Source: Providencia stuartii (lineage in GTDB: Bacteria > Pseudomonadota > Gammaproteobacteria > Enterobacterales > Enterobacteriaceae). From it: a DNA stretch of 64,000 bases. Under the pieces are notes generated by a model. That model saw nothing but the letters and a program-made list of their open reading frames with translations. It made no database searches and was not told the DNA's origin. The stretch covers positions 62,001 through 126,000 of the forward strand of contig UGUC01000003.1 of the NCBI GenBank assembly GCA_900455155.1, read 5' to 3'. The stretch's first letter is position 1, and every line of letters starts with the position of its first letter. A program made the position numbers and the translations under genes. Shown in pieces: positions 27,956 through 36,660 of the stretch.

Positions 27956-29729
27956 TTATGTTGGAATATAATTTAATGGGTAATTTAATGAGTTAAGAGA
28001 AATAATATTTGCACCGGCTGGAATATTAATCATTTTATTCACTTCAGACAGATTTCCCCAGCCTTTCCCTGTTGTCGTCTTATTCTCCAAGTCATAAACA
28101 AAAACAAAGGATAGGTCGATTAATAGCTCTCGCCAAGTCACCACATAAGTAGAATCGTCAAACTTATAATAACTCACTTGATCGCATCCCCCATCACCTT
28201 TTCTGATACCATTAATGACGTTATAGCAATACCAATGTGAATTGATATAAATATGCTCATACACTGTCGGTGGTAAATTCGAATAACAATATAACGCCCG
28301 ACTGCCAATCAAATCACTCGTAATAAAAGGATACCGGCATTCATTAACTTTATGGTTTCCAGTCAGTATTATTGCTGGTGTAAAATATTGCTGATAATTA
28401 GACGCTAACTTTAATGGTATTGGCTTGCTGTGATCAGGCAAACTTTTAGGCTGATATTGTGTAAGAATAAATAGCGCTTTATTTGTGGTAAAATCGAGTG
28501 CAATAGATAGCGTAATTTCCGTATGCTCTGGAAATAAAAGATCCACAAAAAACAGATTATTTCTCACCTCAACCGCTTCATAATTTGCCTCTTTCGGGAT
28601 AAAAATACCTTGTTGGTGATAACCTTCTATCGTGCAGCTCTTTTGTTCGAAAAAGATCTCAATCACTGCGTTTTCTGTTTTAAATTCTATCCCTGTCAGG
28701 CTAATTTTTTTGCTTTGAGGTAAACGATTATGGGCCAACTCCCCATAACTCACTTCAGATTTCAGTTTGGCGTATTCTGTGAATGTTTCATTCACCATTT
28801 CTTCCGAGAGGTGCCATAATTTTTGACCGAAAGCGACATCCAGTACCCATGGAATAACCCCCGTTCCCTGCCGCGTATCCTCATTAATTTGAGAATAACT
28901 GCAATGTTCTAAAAAAATCCCCCCTTTATCCGCAAATTCAGGGTGACACAATGCCATAATCTGTGTTGCAACACCGGCTGATAATGATTTTACAGGTACT
29001 TTATTGGTGTCCTGTTTCTCTGCTAACTCTTTAAAATCATCGTGCTGCAAATGCAGATGTAGGTTTGTATCAAGAACAATGCCGGGGGCTACCGCAAAAG
29101 CTCGAATATTATAATCTTTCCAGCGCCTATCAAACTCAAATGCAAATAATACATTTGCTGATTTAGATTGCCCGTATGCAGTCCAACGGCTGTATGGTCG
29201 ATGATTGAAATTTGGATCATCTAAATCGACATTACTTAAGCGATGCGCCCCCGATGTCATCATAACAACCCTTGCACCTTTTAATAAGCAAGGTGTCAGT
29301 TTGTTAATTAATAGAAAATGCCCTAAATGATTAATGCCAAACTGCTGTTCAAATCCATCGACGGTTAATTTAAAATCAGTGGCCATTACCCCGGCATTAG
29401 CCAATATCCCATCAAGTTTCACATCTTCTAGAATAATTTGCTTTACGAAACGCCGAATATCATTTAACGATGACAAATCAAGCAATTTAATTTCAAATAA
29501 AGCATCATCAAATTGTGAAGAAAGCTCCGTATAAAGTTGTTGTTTTTTTTTCCTCTGTTCTGACGGTAAGAACAACATATCCTTCATGGCTTAATATTGC
29601 CTTAGCAGACTCTTTGCCTAATCCAATATTAGCGCCTGTGATTAGATACTTTTTATTCTTCAACGATATTCCGTCTAGTACTTCATTCCACGTAGTATGC
29701 ACATGATAATTATTTAAATTTTTTGTCAT
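27956..29729 (-). CDS. Fusion of short-chain dehydrogenase and MoaF-like domain (one apparent frameshift)
   Basis: Restored length is 590 aa. Residues about 20-310 form an SDR: YLITGANIGLGKESAKAIL (NAD(P)-binding TGxxxGxG), ILANAGVMATDF (NAG), VVMMTSGAHRLSN, and the catalytic YGQSK (Tyr-x-x-x-Lys) with a preceding Ser. Residues about 330-590 match MoaF, ending with EHIYINSHWYCYNVINGIRK, GCDQVSYYK and TWRELLIDLSFV, parallel to the stand-alone MoaF three genes downstream. The break is a nine-T run at 29543-29551 (plus strand); eight restores RTEEKKQQLYTEL. The start at 29729 lies two bases after the MFS gene stop. Confidence 0.8.
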
Positions 29730-29731
29730 TA

Positions 29732-30930
29732 TTAAGCCTTATCTTTATTATTTTTAAAAATTATTTTCATAATGATTACCATGGAGGCAACAAGTAATAA
29801 TAAATTGAATAAAAACATTGCAGAAAAAACTAACACGCTCAATTAACATTCCGCTAAACATCGGCCCTAACGCGATACCCAGCCCCAATGTAAGTGATGT
29901 AAGGTTCATAACATTTCCATCGACTTCATATTCAGCAGCAATACTCATCGTAAATGGTAATATTAGTGTCCATATATATTTAAAAGCGTAACAACTGATA
30001 ATCACAAGCATGATGCTAGTATTTAAGTACATTGCTAGCACAGATGCGATTAAAAATATAAAGCAAGTAACAAAAACTAAATTTACTTTTTTACTAAATA
30101 GAATTGAAGTTCCCGCGCCCAATATACCGACCATACTTGCCGAACCTAAAATGTTATACACGACTGAAAGATCGACTTGTAACGCGCTAAGATAACCTCC
30201 AATAAATGTCCAAACACCAGCAACCACGACATTAAATAAGAAGATACCTGCTAAGCATAGATACATCTCATTTTTTTACCGTACGATTTTTTACCGCTCC
30301 TTGGGCTTGTTCTTTAAAAATATTTTCCTCTTTCATTCGCCAAATAGCATCTATACCTTTAGTTAGCGGTAAAACACAAACTAACAGTATGGACACGAAA
30401 ACATAAACTGAAAATATGCCATAACTTTCAAGGAATAACGGTAAAATAAACAGCCCTAAACTCCCTAATATAATTTGGCTAAATAGGGAGATACTGAACG
30501 CTCGATACGAGTTTGGCAATAACGCCATACACGAATTGGTTATGATAAAAATAGTCGATCCTGATATTGCAGAGAGGATTCTGATAGCAATATAAAGATT
30601 AAAATGATCTTTAATTAAAAAACCTGAGATAATGTTTAATACCGCGGTAAGTAGGATCATAGCCACATAAATATGATACCAGTTTATCTTTGTTTTTAAC
30701 CAAAAGAAGGCAATAACGTTTGCTAACATCCCGGTTAAAATTTCTATCATATAGATAAAACCTACTTTTTCTGGCGAAAAACCAAGTTCCTTATCCATTT
30801 GAATAGTAATTAATGGTGCCCACAAGAACATCATCGGAATAAATATTCCACCTATAATAGGTGAAAGATAAACTCGCCATGTTGATAACTGCATTTTTTG
30901 AGACTTCATAGATCCGACTGATTCACTCAT
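29732..30930 (-). CDS. MFS transporter (two apparent frameshifts)
   Basis: A major-facilitator permease of about 398 aa with 11-12 predicted membrane helices (IIGGIFIPMMFLWAPLITIQ, IMLVIISCYAFKYIWTLILP among them). It is the first gene of the operon and probably imports the pathway substrate. Two lengthened A runs break it. One is seven A in GGTAAAAAAATGAG (six restores TVKNEMYLCLAGIFLFN). The other is six at about 29824-29829 (five restores VSFSAMFLFNLLLLVAS and a final helix ending at TAA 29732). The ATG at 30930 (MSESVGSMKSQ) with AGAGGG upstream is preferred over the longer frame. Substrate class not deducible. Confidence 0.8.
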
Positions 30931-31353
30931 ATCAAACCCTCTTATTTTCCATTTTTCATAATATAAATATAAATTTAAAAAACTTTTAATAGCTAAAGGT
31001 GACATTTTTTTGTTTTTATACGTCACATAATAAAATACTGGATAATGCATTAAAGGTTTTCACTTTTAAAAACAGCATTTAGAAATCCAGCGCCGCAATT
31101 TAATCCAAAAAAAACAGGAACACTCAGTATAAAAACCCAACCTTATATAATATCTCGAAATCAACAGCTACCATGCTCCCTATTGGCAAATGACATTCTC
31201 TTAAATTCATAAAACCCTACTTTTCAGATTGCTTAATATTAATCACAAAATATAAATGTTATTGGCTTAGTGTTTTATTTATCACTTTGCCCTTCATTAT
31301 TTATAAAAAATAAAAATCAATTAATTAATTCAATCAATATTGAGGAATAAAGA
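30931..31353. promoter_or_regulatory. Divergent promoter region of the MFS operon and the porin gene
   Basis: About 420 AT-rich bases separate the divergent MFS and porin starts. This is the likely place for the AraC-type regulator to act on both transcripts. No exact direct repeat or palindrome that I could defend as its site was found. The leader of the porin gene ends TTGAGGAATAAAGA-ATG, similar to the leader of E. coli chiP targeted by the ChiX small RNA. That is a weak resemblance because the box is also the ribosome-binding site. Confidence 0.4.
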
Positions 31354-32751
31354 ATGGCTAATTCCATGATTAAGCATACTAAAAAACTATTAGCATTAGA
31401 GATATTTTCTATATTAACCGCAAGTTGTTATATTCCTAAAATCAATGCTCAACCATTTTTTGATGATGCAACATTAAAAGGTGGTATCTATTATTGGCAA
31501 AGGGATAGATCAAGAAAAGAATTAACACCCGGCAGTGATAAATATGGTCAATATACAGATAATCTTAAACACTCATCATTAAATATAGCTCTCGACTTTT
31601 CTTCTGGTTATATTCAAGATTTTATTGGCTTTGATTTTGCCGGGTATACTGCTGTCGAATTATCAAACGGCGGCCCTGCCGCACCGAATGAAATTGGCTT
31701 TAGTGATGCCAAAAATGTTTGGGATGAGAAAGGTACAGGCGACCGTAATGGGTTTACCTTCACGACCGCTGCAACAAAATTAAAATTAGGGCCATTTTGG
31801 GGTAAAGCAGGCTATATACAACCAAGTGGCCAAACTTTGTTAGCCACCAACTGGAGCTTTTTACCCGGTACTTACCGTGGTGCCGAAGTGGGGGCTGAAT
31901 TTGATACCGAGGACAGTGGGAAATTTAATATTTCCTATATGTGGACGGATCAATATAAAGCGCCATGGTATCGTGAAATGTATGAATTCCGCGAAGCCGA
32001 CTCAACAACCACGATTGATTATTTACACTCACTGGGTGTGAAATATGATGCCAAAAACAAGCTGGTGCTAGAGGGTGCAGTTGGTCAAGCTGAAGGTTAT
32101 ATGGATCAATATCTTGCCAAGATCTCTTACGCATTCCCGCTTGCTGGACGTGATTTAAGAGTATCGTATCAATTCTACGGCGCACAAGATAAAGATAATA
32201 GTGGTGGTGTTAATGATGTCTATGATGGATTAGCTTGGTTACAGGCGTTCACTTTAGGCTATACCTACGATGCTTTAGACTTCCAAGTTGAAGGAACGAT
32301 GGTGCACTCTCCTGGTCAACAAGGTTACTTCTTACAGCGCATGACCTCGGCTTACGGCACTTCAAATGGTCGTATAGATGTTTGGTGGGATGCCCGTTCA
32401 GATTTCAACTCCGACAATGAAAAAGCGCTATTTGCTGGTGTGACCTATGATTTATCCAGTTGGGATCTCGCAGGTTGGAAAATCGGCACCTCTTATGTTT
32501 ATGCTTGGGATGCAAAACCGAGTAATAATCCAATTTATGACCAAAGCCAACGCGTCAGAGAAAGTGCATGGAATTTTGATATTCTCTACACCATTCAAAC
32601 TGGTAAAGCTAAGGATACTACCTTTAAATTACATTACACTCGTTTTGATAACCACAGCGATATCCCAAGCTGGGGTGGAGGATTTAATAACATTTTCCAA
32701 GATGAAAAAGATATCAAATTTATTGTGACTGCCCCATTTACGATTTTTTAA
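31354..32751 (+). CDS. chiP: OprD-family outer-membrane porin, ChiP (chitoporin)-like
   Basis: A 465-residue outer-membrane barrel. The N-terminal hydrophobic signal ends about NAQPF. The mature protein follows E. coli ChiP (YbfM) closely: DATLKGGIYYWQRDRSRKEL, GYIQPSGQTLLATNWSFLPG, GQQGYFLQRMTSAYGTSNGR, IDVWWDARSDFNS, and a C-terminal strand ending VTAPFTIF with the terminal Phe. ChiP passes chito-oligosaccharides across the outer membrane. The usual partner lipoprotein gene chiQ does not follow. Here the gene diverges from an MFS/deacetylase/amidohydrolase operon, pointing to uptake of a related acylated compound. Confidence 0.85.
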   Translation: MANSMIKHTKKLLALEIFSILTASCYIPKINAQPFFDDATLKGGIYYWQRDRSRKELTPGSDKYGQYTDNLKHSSLNIALDFSSGYIQDFIGFDFAGYTAVELSNGGPAAPNEIGFSDAKNVWDEKGTGDRNGFTFTTAATKLKLGPFWGKAGYIQPSGQTLLATNWSFLPGTYRGAEVGAEFDTEDSGKFNISYMWTDQYKAPWYREMYEFREADSTTTIDYLHSLGVKYDAKNKLVLEGAVGQAEGYMDQYLAKISYAFPLAGRDLRVSYQFYGAQDKDNSGGVNDVYDGLAWLQAFTLGYTYDALDFQVEGTMVHSPGQQGYFLQRMTSAYGTSNGRIDVWWDARSDFNSDNEKALFAGVTYDLSSWDLAGWKIGTSYVYAWDAKPSNNPIYDQSQRVRESAWNFDILYTIQTGKAKDTTFKLHYTRFDNHSDIPSWGGGFNNIFQDEKDIKFIVTAPFTIF

Positions 32752-32830
32752 TTAACACAATAATTTATTAAATTTATTTTTCTTGGATGCTTAGGTTTTT
32801 TAATAGCAAATGATCGTTATCTTTTCATTT

Positions 32831-32856
32831 ATGCCGGTCATAATTATGACCGGTAT
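32831..32856 (+). terminator. Palindromic hairpin after the porin gene
   Basis: ATgCCGGTCAT (32831-32841) pairs with ATGACCGGtAT (32846-32856) around AATT, with one G-T pair. It lies 80 bases past the porin stop and is followed by TTTC. Probable terminator. Confidence 0.6.
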
Positions 32857-32867
32857 TTCACTCATAA

Positions 32868-32978
32868 CTACGGATAGCCCCTATCCATTATCGCTAAAAA
32901 TGGCAATAGCAAACAAACAAGGCTAGCCAAGCTGCCAAAAATAGAAATGATATTTCCATCTGAGTTAATGCGAGCCAT
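32868..32978 (-). CDS. Possible 36-residue single-span membrane peptide
   Basis: A minus-strand reading frame from the ATG at 32978 gives a 36-residue peptide with one hydrophobic segment (IFGSLASLVCLLLPFLAIM) and short polar ends. AGAGGGA lies upstream but slightly too far for an ideal ribosome-binding site. It is in a 500-base gap with no other gene. Small single-span peptides are easily missed, but chance ORFs of this size are common, so this is a weak call. Confidence 0.25.
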   Translation of the reverse strand: MARINSDGNIISIFGSLASLVCLLLPFLAIMDRGYP

Positions 32979-33262
32979 TATGCGAAATATCCCTCTAAAT
33001 CGCGTCGATAGCATAAAACGCGATGTGTGGGTGCATTCTCGACCATGTTTAAAAAATGGTTGAGCAAAACACCTTCAAACTTTATTCAGCGTATTCATCA
33101 ATAACAGAGGGTGGGTTGAGCCGCCATTTTCCTCCTAATGCAATAAATGAAGCCAGCGAGATGATTATCTAACAAAAACAGATCAAGGCACGCTTCCCAA
33201 ACCTGTTTCAAGATAACTGGCTCTTGCGGCTCAACCGAATAGCTTATTGTCAGCAAGACAAG
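32979..33262. other. Gap between porin locus and fimbrial operon
   Basis: About 280 bases. I see no convincing coding frame, RNA gene or mobile-element remnant. The fimbrial adhesin gene ends at its right edge. Confidence 0.4.
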
Positions 33263-34333
33263 TTAATCATAAGTCGCAATCAACCACGCGGATCCTCGAT
33301 AATCCCCCGCAGCTGCATTTTGCCCTTGAATGCGACTGGTAATGCTGATGGTATCGAGTTGATGGATCTCAAGGTTTAAACTTTGCCCCGTTTGCCCTGT
33401 CGCTTCATCGGTCATTGTTAATTCACTATAAATGACATCGTGATGGTTTAACTGACTTTTTAATGGCAAGCGCTTTTGAGGGTCATCATCTTTGGTGTAA
33501 TCCAAACGTAATCGGATGTTAGTCGATGATTTAAACTTACAGCTGTAAGTGACTTTTTCTACCACTGTACTATCGTAATTCACACTACTGAGTTTGCCAT
33601 GACGTAGGCTGACGGTTTCTGCTTGCCCTGTGCTAGTCATGGTCGTGCACAGAGAGCCAATATGAATTTGTGAAGCAGCCAGCCGTAATGGAACCGTTGT
33701 CTCATTGATAGGCCAACTGTCGTAAGGCGGTACCGTTTTCTTGGCGGTATAAGCGCGAACATAGCCGCCTAAATCCATAGCATTTATCACTAATTGCCCA
33801 TCAATAATTCGCTCATTAATATAGAAGGTTAATTTGATTGGAAATTGGCTATAGAACTGCCCCGAAGGAAAAATGTCTCCATCAAAACCATTAGAACAAA
33901 CCGCAGCGTCAATATTGACCCAACTCATCAAGTTTGTTTCAACCGTCATGACTAAATTACTGTTGATTTGATAGGCAGGTCTCCCTTCAATATAGACACC
34001 AGCCATTGGCGCATACATAAATAAGCGATGAAATGCGTTTTCCGATGGGATGCCTACACTGCTCTCTCCCCATTGCCGACCTAAGCATTTAACATAACCG
34101 GATACACTCACATCTTTACTGGCACTATCAATTAGCATCGTATTGCCAATGCGGTAATAATTTTTTCCATTAGAGCCAACAAGTGGCGTCGCCACTATTT
34201 CACTGTTACGCTCTAATTTGATCACATACCCTGTGTTGGGGTCGACAATTTGAGCTGCGTAATCAGCCGTTGCATCTAAGCTATTTATCATTAAAAATAA
34301 ACCTATCATCCACGCATAATTTTTAGCTGTCAT
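33263..34333 (-). CDS. Fimbrial tip adhesin (two-domain)
   Basis: Last gene of the chaperone-usher operon. The ATG at 34333 starts MTAKNYAWMIGLFLMINSLD, a good signal peptide cleaved near ATA|DYAAQ. About 356 aa in all. The N-terminal 200 residues, with Cys pairs (VKCLGRQW and AAVCSNG), look like a receptor-binding lectin domain. The C-terminal part (IHIGSLCTTM, VTYSCKF, ending GSAWLIATYD) has the pilin-like fold with the terminal beta-strand that docks to the chaperone. It is larger than MrpH and not clearly any named adhesin, so the receptor is unknown. A longer start at 34366 has a fair ribosome-binding site but spoils the signal peptide. Confidence 0.7.
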   Translation of the reverse strand: MTAKNYAWMIGLFLMINSLDATADYAAQIVDPNTGYVIKLERNSEIVATPLVGSNGKNYYRIGNTMLIDSASKDVSVSGYVKCLGRQWGESSVGIPSENAFHRLFMYAPMAGVYIEGRPAYQINSNLVMTVETNLMSWVNIDAAVCSNGFDGDIFPSGQFYSQFPIKLTFYINERIIDGQLVINAMDLGGYVRAYTAKKTVPPYDSWPINETTVPLRLAASQIHIGSLCTTMTSTGQAETVSLRHGKLSSVNYDSTVVEKVTYSCKFKSSTNIRLRLDYTKDDDPQKRLPLKSQLNHHDVIYSELTMTDEATGQTGQSLNLEIHQLDTISITSRIQGQNAAAGDYRGSAWLIATYD

Positions 34334-34380
34334 ATACCTACGACCATCATCTTTAAAATCACACATCGCTTTAGCCCTTA

Positions 34381-34903
34381 TTAGTCATACGCGACTAAAA
34401 TTGTCATAGCAGAAGTGAACTTGCCCGCCGCTAATTGTTCAGCAGGAATGCGATTAACAAGGCGCGCCTGTAAATCAGTTTGGTATTCGGTAGCGCTAAG
34501 CCGTTGTGGGTTAATTCGTTGCAGCTTGTTCATCGCCAAAGGACGGATGCCCCCGTCGATGACTTCATTGAAAGAGATCCCTAATCCAGAAATTGAGGTC
34601 GCTAATACTGTTTGCCCATTATGAATGAATGTATTGTTCCCTTTCGGCGCCAACATAATCGCTAAATCTTTATTAAAGTCACACCCCTGAAAGTTGAATC
34701 GCAAACGCTCTATGGTGCGAAGCGCTATTTAATTCATCAAACTTTACCGTACCGAAATCTATTTTTAACGTAGAGCCATGATGTTCACTGTGAATATTGC
34801 AGCTAGGCGCCACCATAGTTGCACTGACCTCCACTAAAACATCTGCGTGAACTAACGAGCCAAATAGCATCAACACGGTGATCAGTGTCTTGTGTTGTTT
34901 CAT
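34381..34903 (-). CDS. Minor fimbrial subunit (one apparent frameshift)
   Basis: Restored length 173 aa. Signal peptide MKQHKTLITVLMLFGSLVHA|DVLVEVSATM, then the pilin first-strand Cys in APSCNIHSEHHGSTLKIDFG and the paired Cys in FAIQLSGCDFNKD. It ends in the alternating-hydrophobic strand SAMTILVAYD recognised by chaperone and usher. A run of four C near 34684-34687 (plus strand) is one too many: three restores LSGCDF. It overlaps the next upstream subunit stop codon by one base. Probably MrpG/PapF-like adaptor. Confidence 0.75.
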
Positions 34904-35430
34904 TATTCGTACTCCACCACAAATGTCGCCGTGCCTTTAAAATCCCCCGTTTTGATTTCACCGCTTGCAGGTTTACGAACAAATACCCCAAAGTTTAATT
35001 GTTGGCGATTATCTACGACTGACACGACACCAACCTTAATGGGTTGATTCCAAATAACAGGCTGCTTGTCTTTATCCATTTCTATCAATCCAAGTAACGC
35101 CCCGCTTGCGCCTTGCGTCGTTAGATAATGGTTACCATCAATGTCGATTAATTGATGGCTTTGCCATGTTAGACGGATTATTTTATTCAGATCAGATGGG
35201 CTACATTTATTAATTTCAATAAAAAAGGGAAACACGTCGCTGACGCTATGTTCATTAAGATATTGTTTACGCAAATAACCTAATTGAATTTGTTTATTAA
35301 TAGATCCCGCTGCAATTTGGCAATCGTGATGAATAAGTTCACCTTTAAATTCAACATTTAAATGATTTTTACCCAACGCATGTAATGGGCTGAAAGAGCA
35401 TATGGCAATTAAGATAAATGCTTTATTCAT
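34903..35430 (-). CDS. Minor fimbrial subunit
   Basis: A 175-residue pilin: signal peptide MNKAFILIAICSFSPLHALG, a Cys pair (HHDCQIAAG and EINKCSPSD), and the C-terminal donor-acceptor strand GTATFVVEYE. Signals typical of MrpF/PapK-type linker subunits are present, but the exact equivalent cannot be fixed. It overlaps the preceding subunit gene by eight bases, indicating translational coupling. Confidence 0.75.
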   Translation of the reverse strand: MNKAFILIAICSFSPLHALGKNHLNVEFKGELIHHDCQIAAGSINKQIQLGYLRKQYLNEHSVSDVFPFFIEINKCSPSDLNKIIRLTWQSHQLIDIDGNHYLTTQGASGALLGLIEMDKDKQPVIWNQPIKVGVVSVVDNRQQLNFGVFVRKPASGEIKTGDFKGTATFVVEYE

Positions 35431-35830
35431 AACTCACCTCTAGCCCCACTCTATTTTGATTTTTATTGAGTTCAGGAAGCGGTATTGGGTTATTGCCATT
35501 ACCTAAGCTCATCTCAAAATATTCCAATACAACGCCTTGCCGCATATCAATAAATTGTACTTTGACAGGCGTTTTCGCAGCCCCTTTCAAAAGGGCACTG
35601 TCACGAAATAGCCCACCACTTCCACATCCTGCCAAAATAGCCTCAGTGTGGCTGATTAAATTACAAGGAGCATGAAATAAAACAGCATTAACCCTTACCC
35701 ATCCTTGTAATAGCTGCCCATCATTGTCTCCCGTTATCAATGTATTGGATATCAATGGCACGGCTTTTGCCCAATTACCTATAGCGCCAATCAGAGCAAG
35801 TAGACATAGCAATACAATTTTTGAATTCAT
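35423..35830 (-). CDS. Small fimbrial subunit (MrpE-like)
   Basis: A 135-residue protein with signal peptide MNSKIVLLCLLALIGAIGNW. The core includes VNAVLFHAPCNLISHTEAIL and AGCGSGGLF, a pilin-type Cys pair, and the terminal strand NRVGLEVSYE. Its small size matches MrpE-type minor pilins of Proteus and Providencia. It is the first subunit gene after the chaperone. Confidence 0.7.
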   Translation of the reverse strand: MNSKIVLLCLLALIGAIGNWAKAVPLISNTLITGDNDGQLLQGWVRVNAVLFHAPCNLISHTEAILAGCGSGGLFRDSALLKGAAKTPVKVQFIDMRQGVVLEYFEMSLGNGNNPIPLPELNKNQNRVGLEVSYE

Positions 35831-35869
35831 TATTTCCTTCCTTTTTATTGTTTGCTGCCAAGATGGCTA

Positions 35870-36619
35870 TCACAGCTCCTCTCTCACGGTGCAAATCGCA
35901 TCAATACAACGAAATGCCAGAGTTGGCTTGCCACCGTAATCGTTAATGTAAGTAAGATAAGGAGTTGATAATGAAGGTGATATAATGTCGTGCGTTGATT
36001 TAGGTGGAACCATAACAACATCAAAGCGACTTTGTTCAGATTGAGATTTGCTGTTACCTAAGCCAATAACAGTTAAATGAAAAGGCGTATGATTATTCAG
36101 TTGATAACCTTTTGCCGTTCTCGCCAGTGTGATCTTATGTGCCCATTGCGTCTGCGACTCTGACAAAATATTCTTAGGGCGATAAAACAACTTAACGCGA
36201 GACTGCAACGCAATTTGTAATGTATTTCCTTCTGTCGATTTAGGAGGTACTTCCCGTAAATTAAAATAAAATACCGATTCTCTATCTTGCGGTAATTGTT
36301 CCAGCAGCGGTGTCACACTTAATCGCACTAAACTATCGCTATTGGGTTCAATTCGCTGCAAAGGTGGTGTCGCTAAAATCGCCCCTTTGGTTAATTTATT
36401 TCCTTGTAAATCTTCTATCCAGCTTTGTGCCAAATAAGCTTCTTCAGGATTATCATTCGTGATCCTGATATTGATCGCGCGTTCATCTCCGGGAAAAACG
36501 ATCCGAGTTCTATCTAATGTGACGGCACTATGCGCATATAGCGTGGTTAGCAACAGAAATAAACAACAACCGACAAACAGCCCATGACGTAAATATAAAT
36601 TCAACATACCTAACCTCAT
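35870..36619 (-). CDS. Periplasmic pilus chaperone (PapD-like)
   Basis: A 249-residue chaperone that caps pilin subunits by donor-strand complementation. After the signal peptide (…LYAHSAVTLDRTRIVFPGD) come the conserved RIVFPGDERAINIRITNDNP with the G1-strand pattern and subunit-binding Arg, SVFYFNLREVPPK, and IALQSRVKLFYRPKNI, the PapD signature including the conserved Arg-Lys pair. The C-terminal domain follows (LNNHTPFHLTVIGLG). It sits between usher and minor subunits, as in MR/P-type operons. Confidence 0.92.
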   Translation of the reverse strand: MRLGMLNLYLRHGLFVGCCLFLLLTTLYAHSAVTLDRTRIVFPGDERAINIRITNDNPEEAYLAQSWIEDLQGNKLTKGAILATPPLQRIEPNSDSLVRLSVTPLLEQLPQDRESVFYFNLREVPPKSTEGNTLQIALQSRVKLFYRPKNILSESQTQWAHKITLARTAKGYQLNNHTPFHLTVIGLGNSKSQSEQSRFDVVMVPPKSTHDIISPSLSTPYLTYINDYGGKPTLAFRCIDAICTVREEL

Positions 36620-36660
36620 AAACCTAATTTAATTATTTTTTACCTAGATGATGAATGAAA

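Noticed and set aside
31339..31353. ChiX small-RNA target site before the chiP-like gene
   Set aside because: The GAGGAAT similarity coincides with the ribosome-binding site and is too short to claim; no ChiX gene is in the window.
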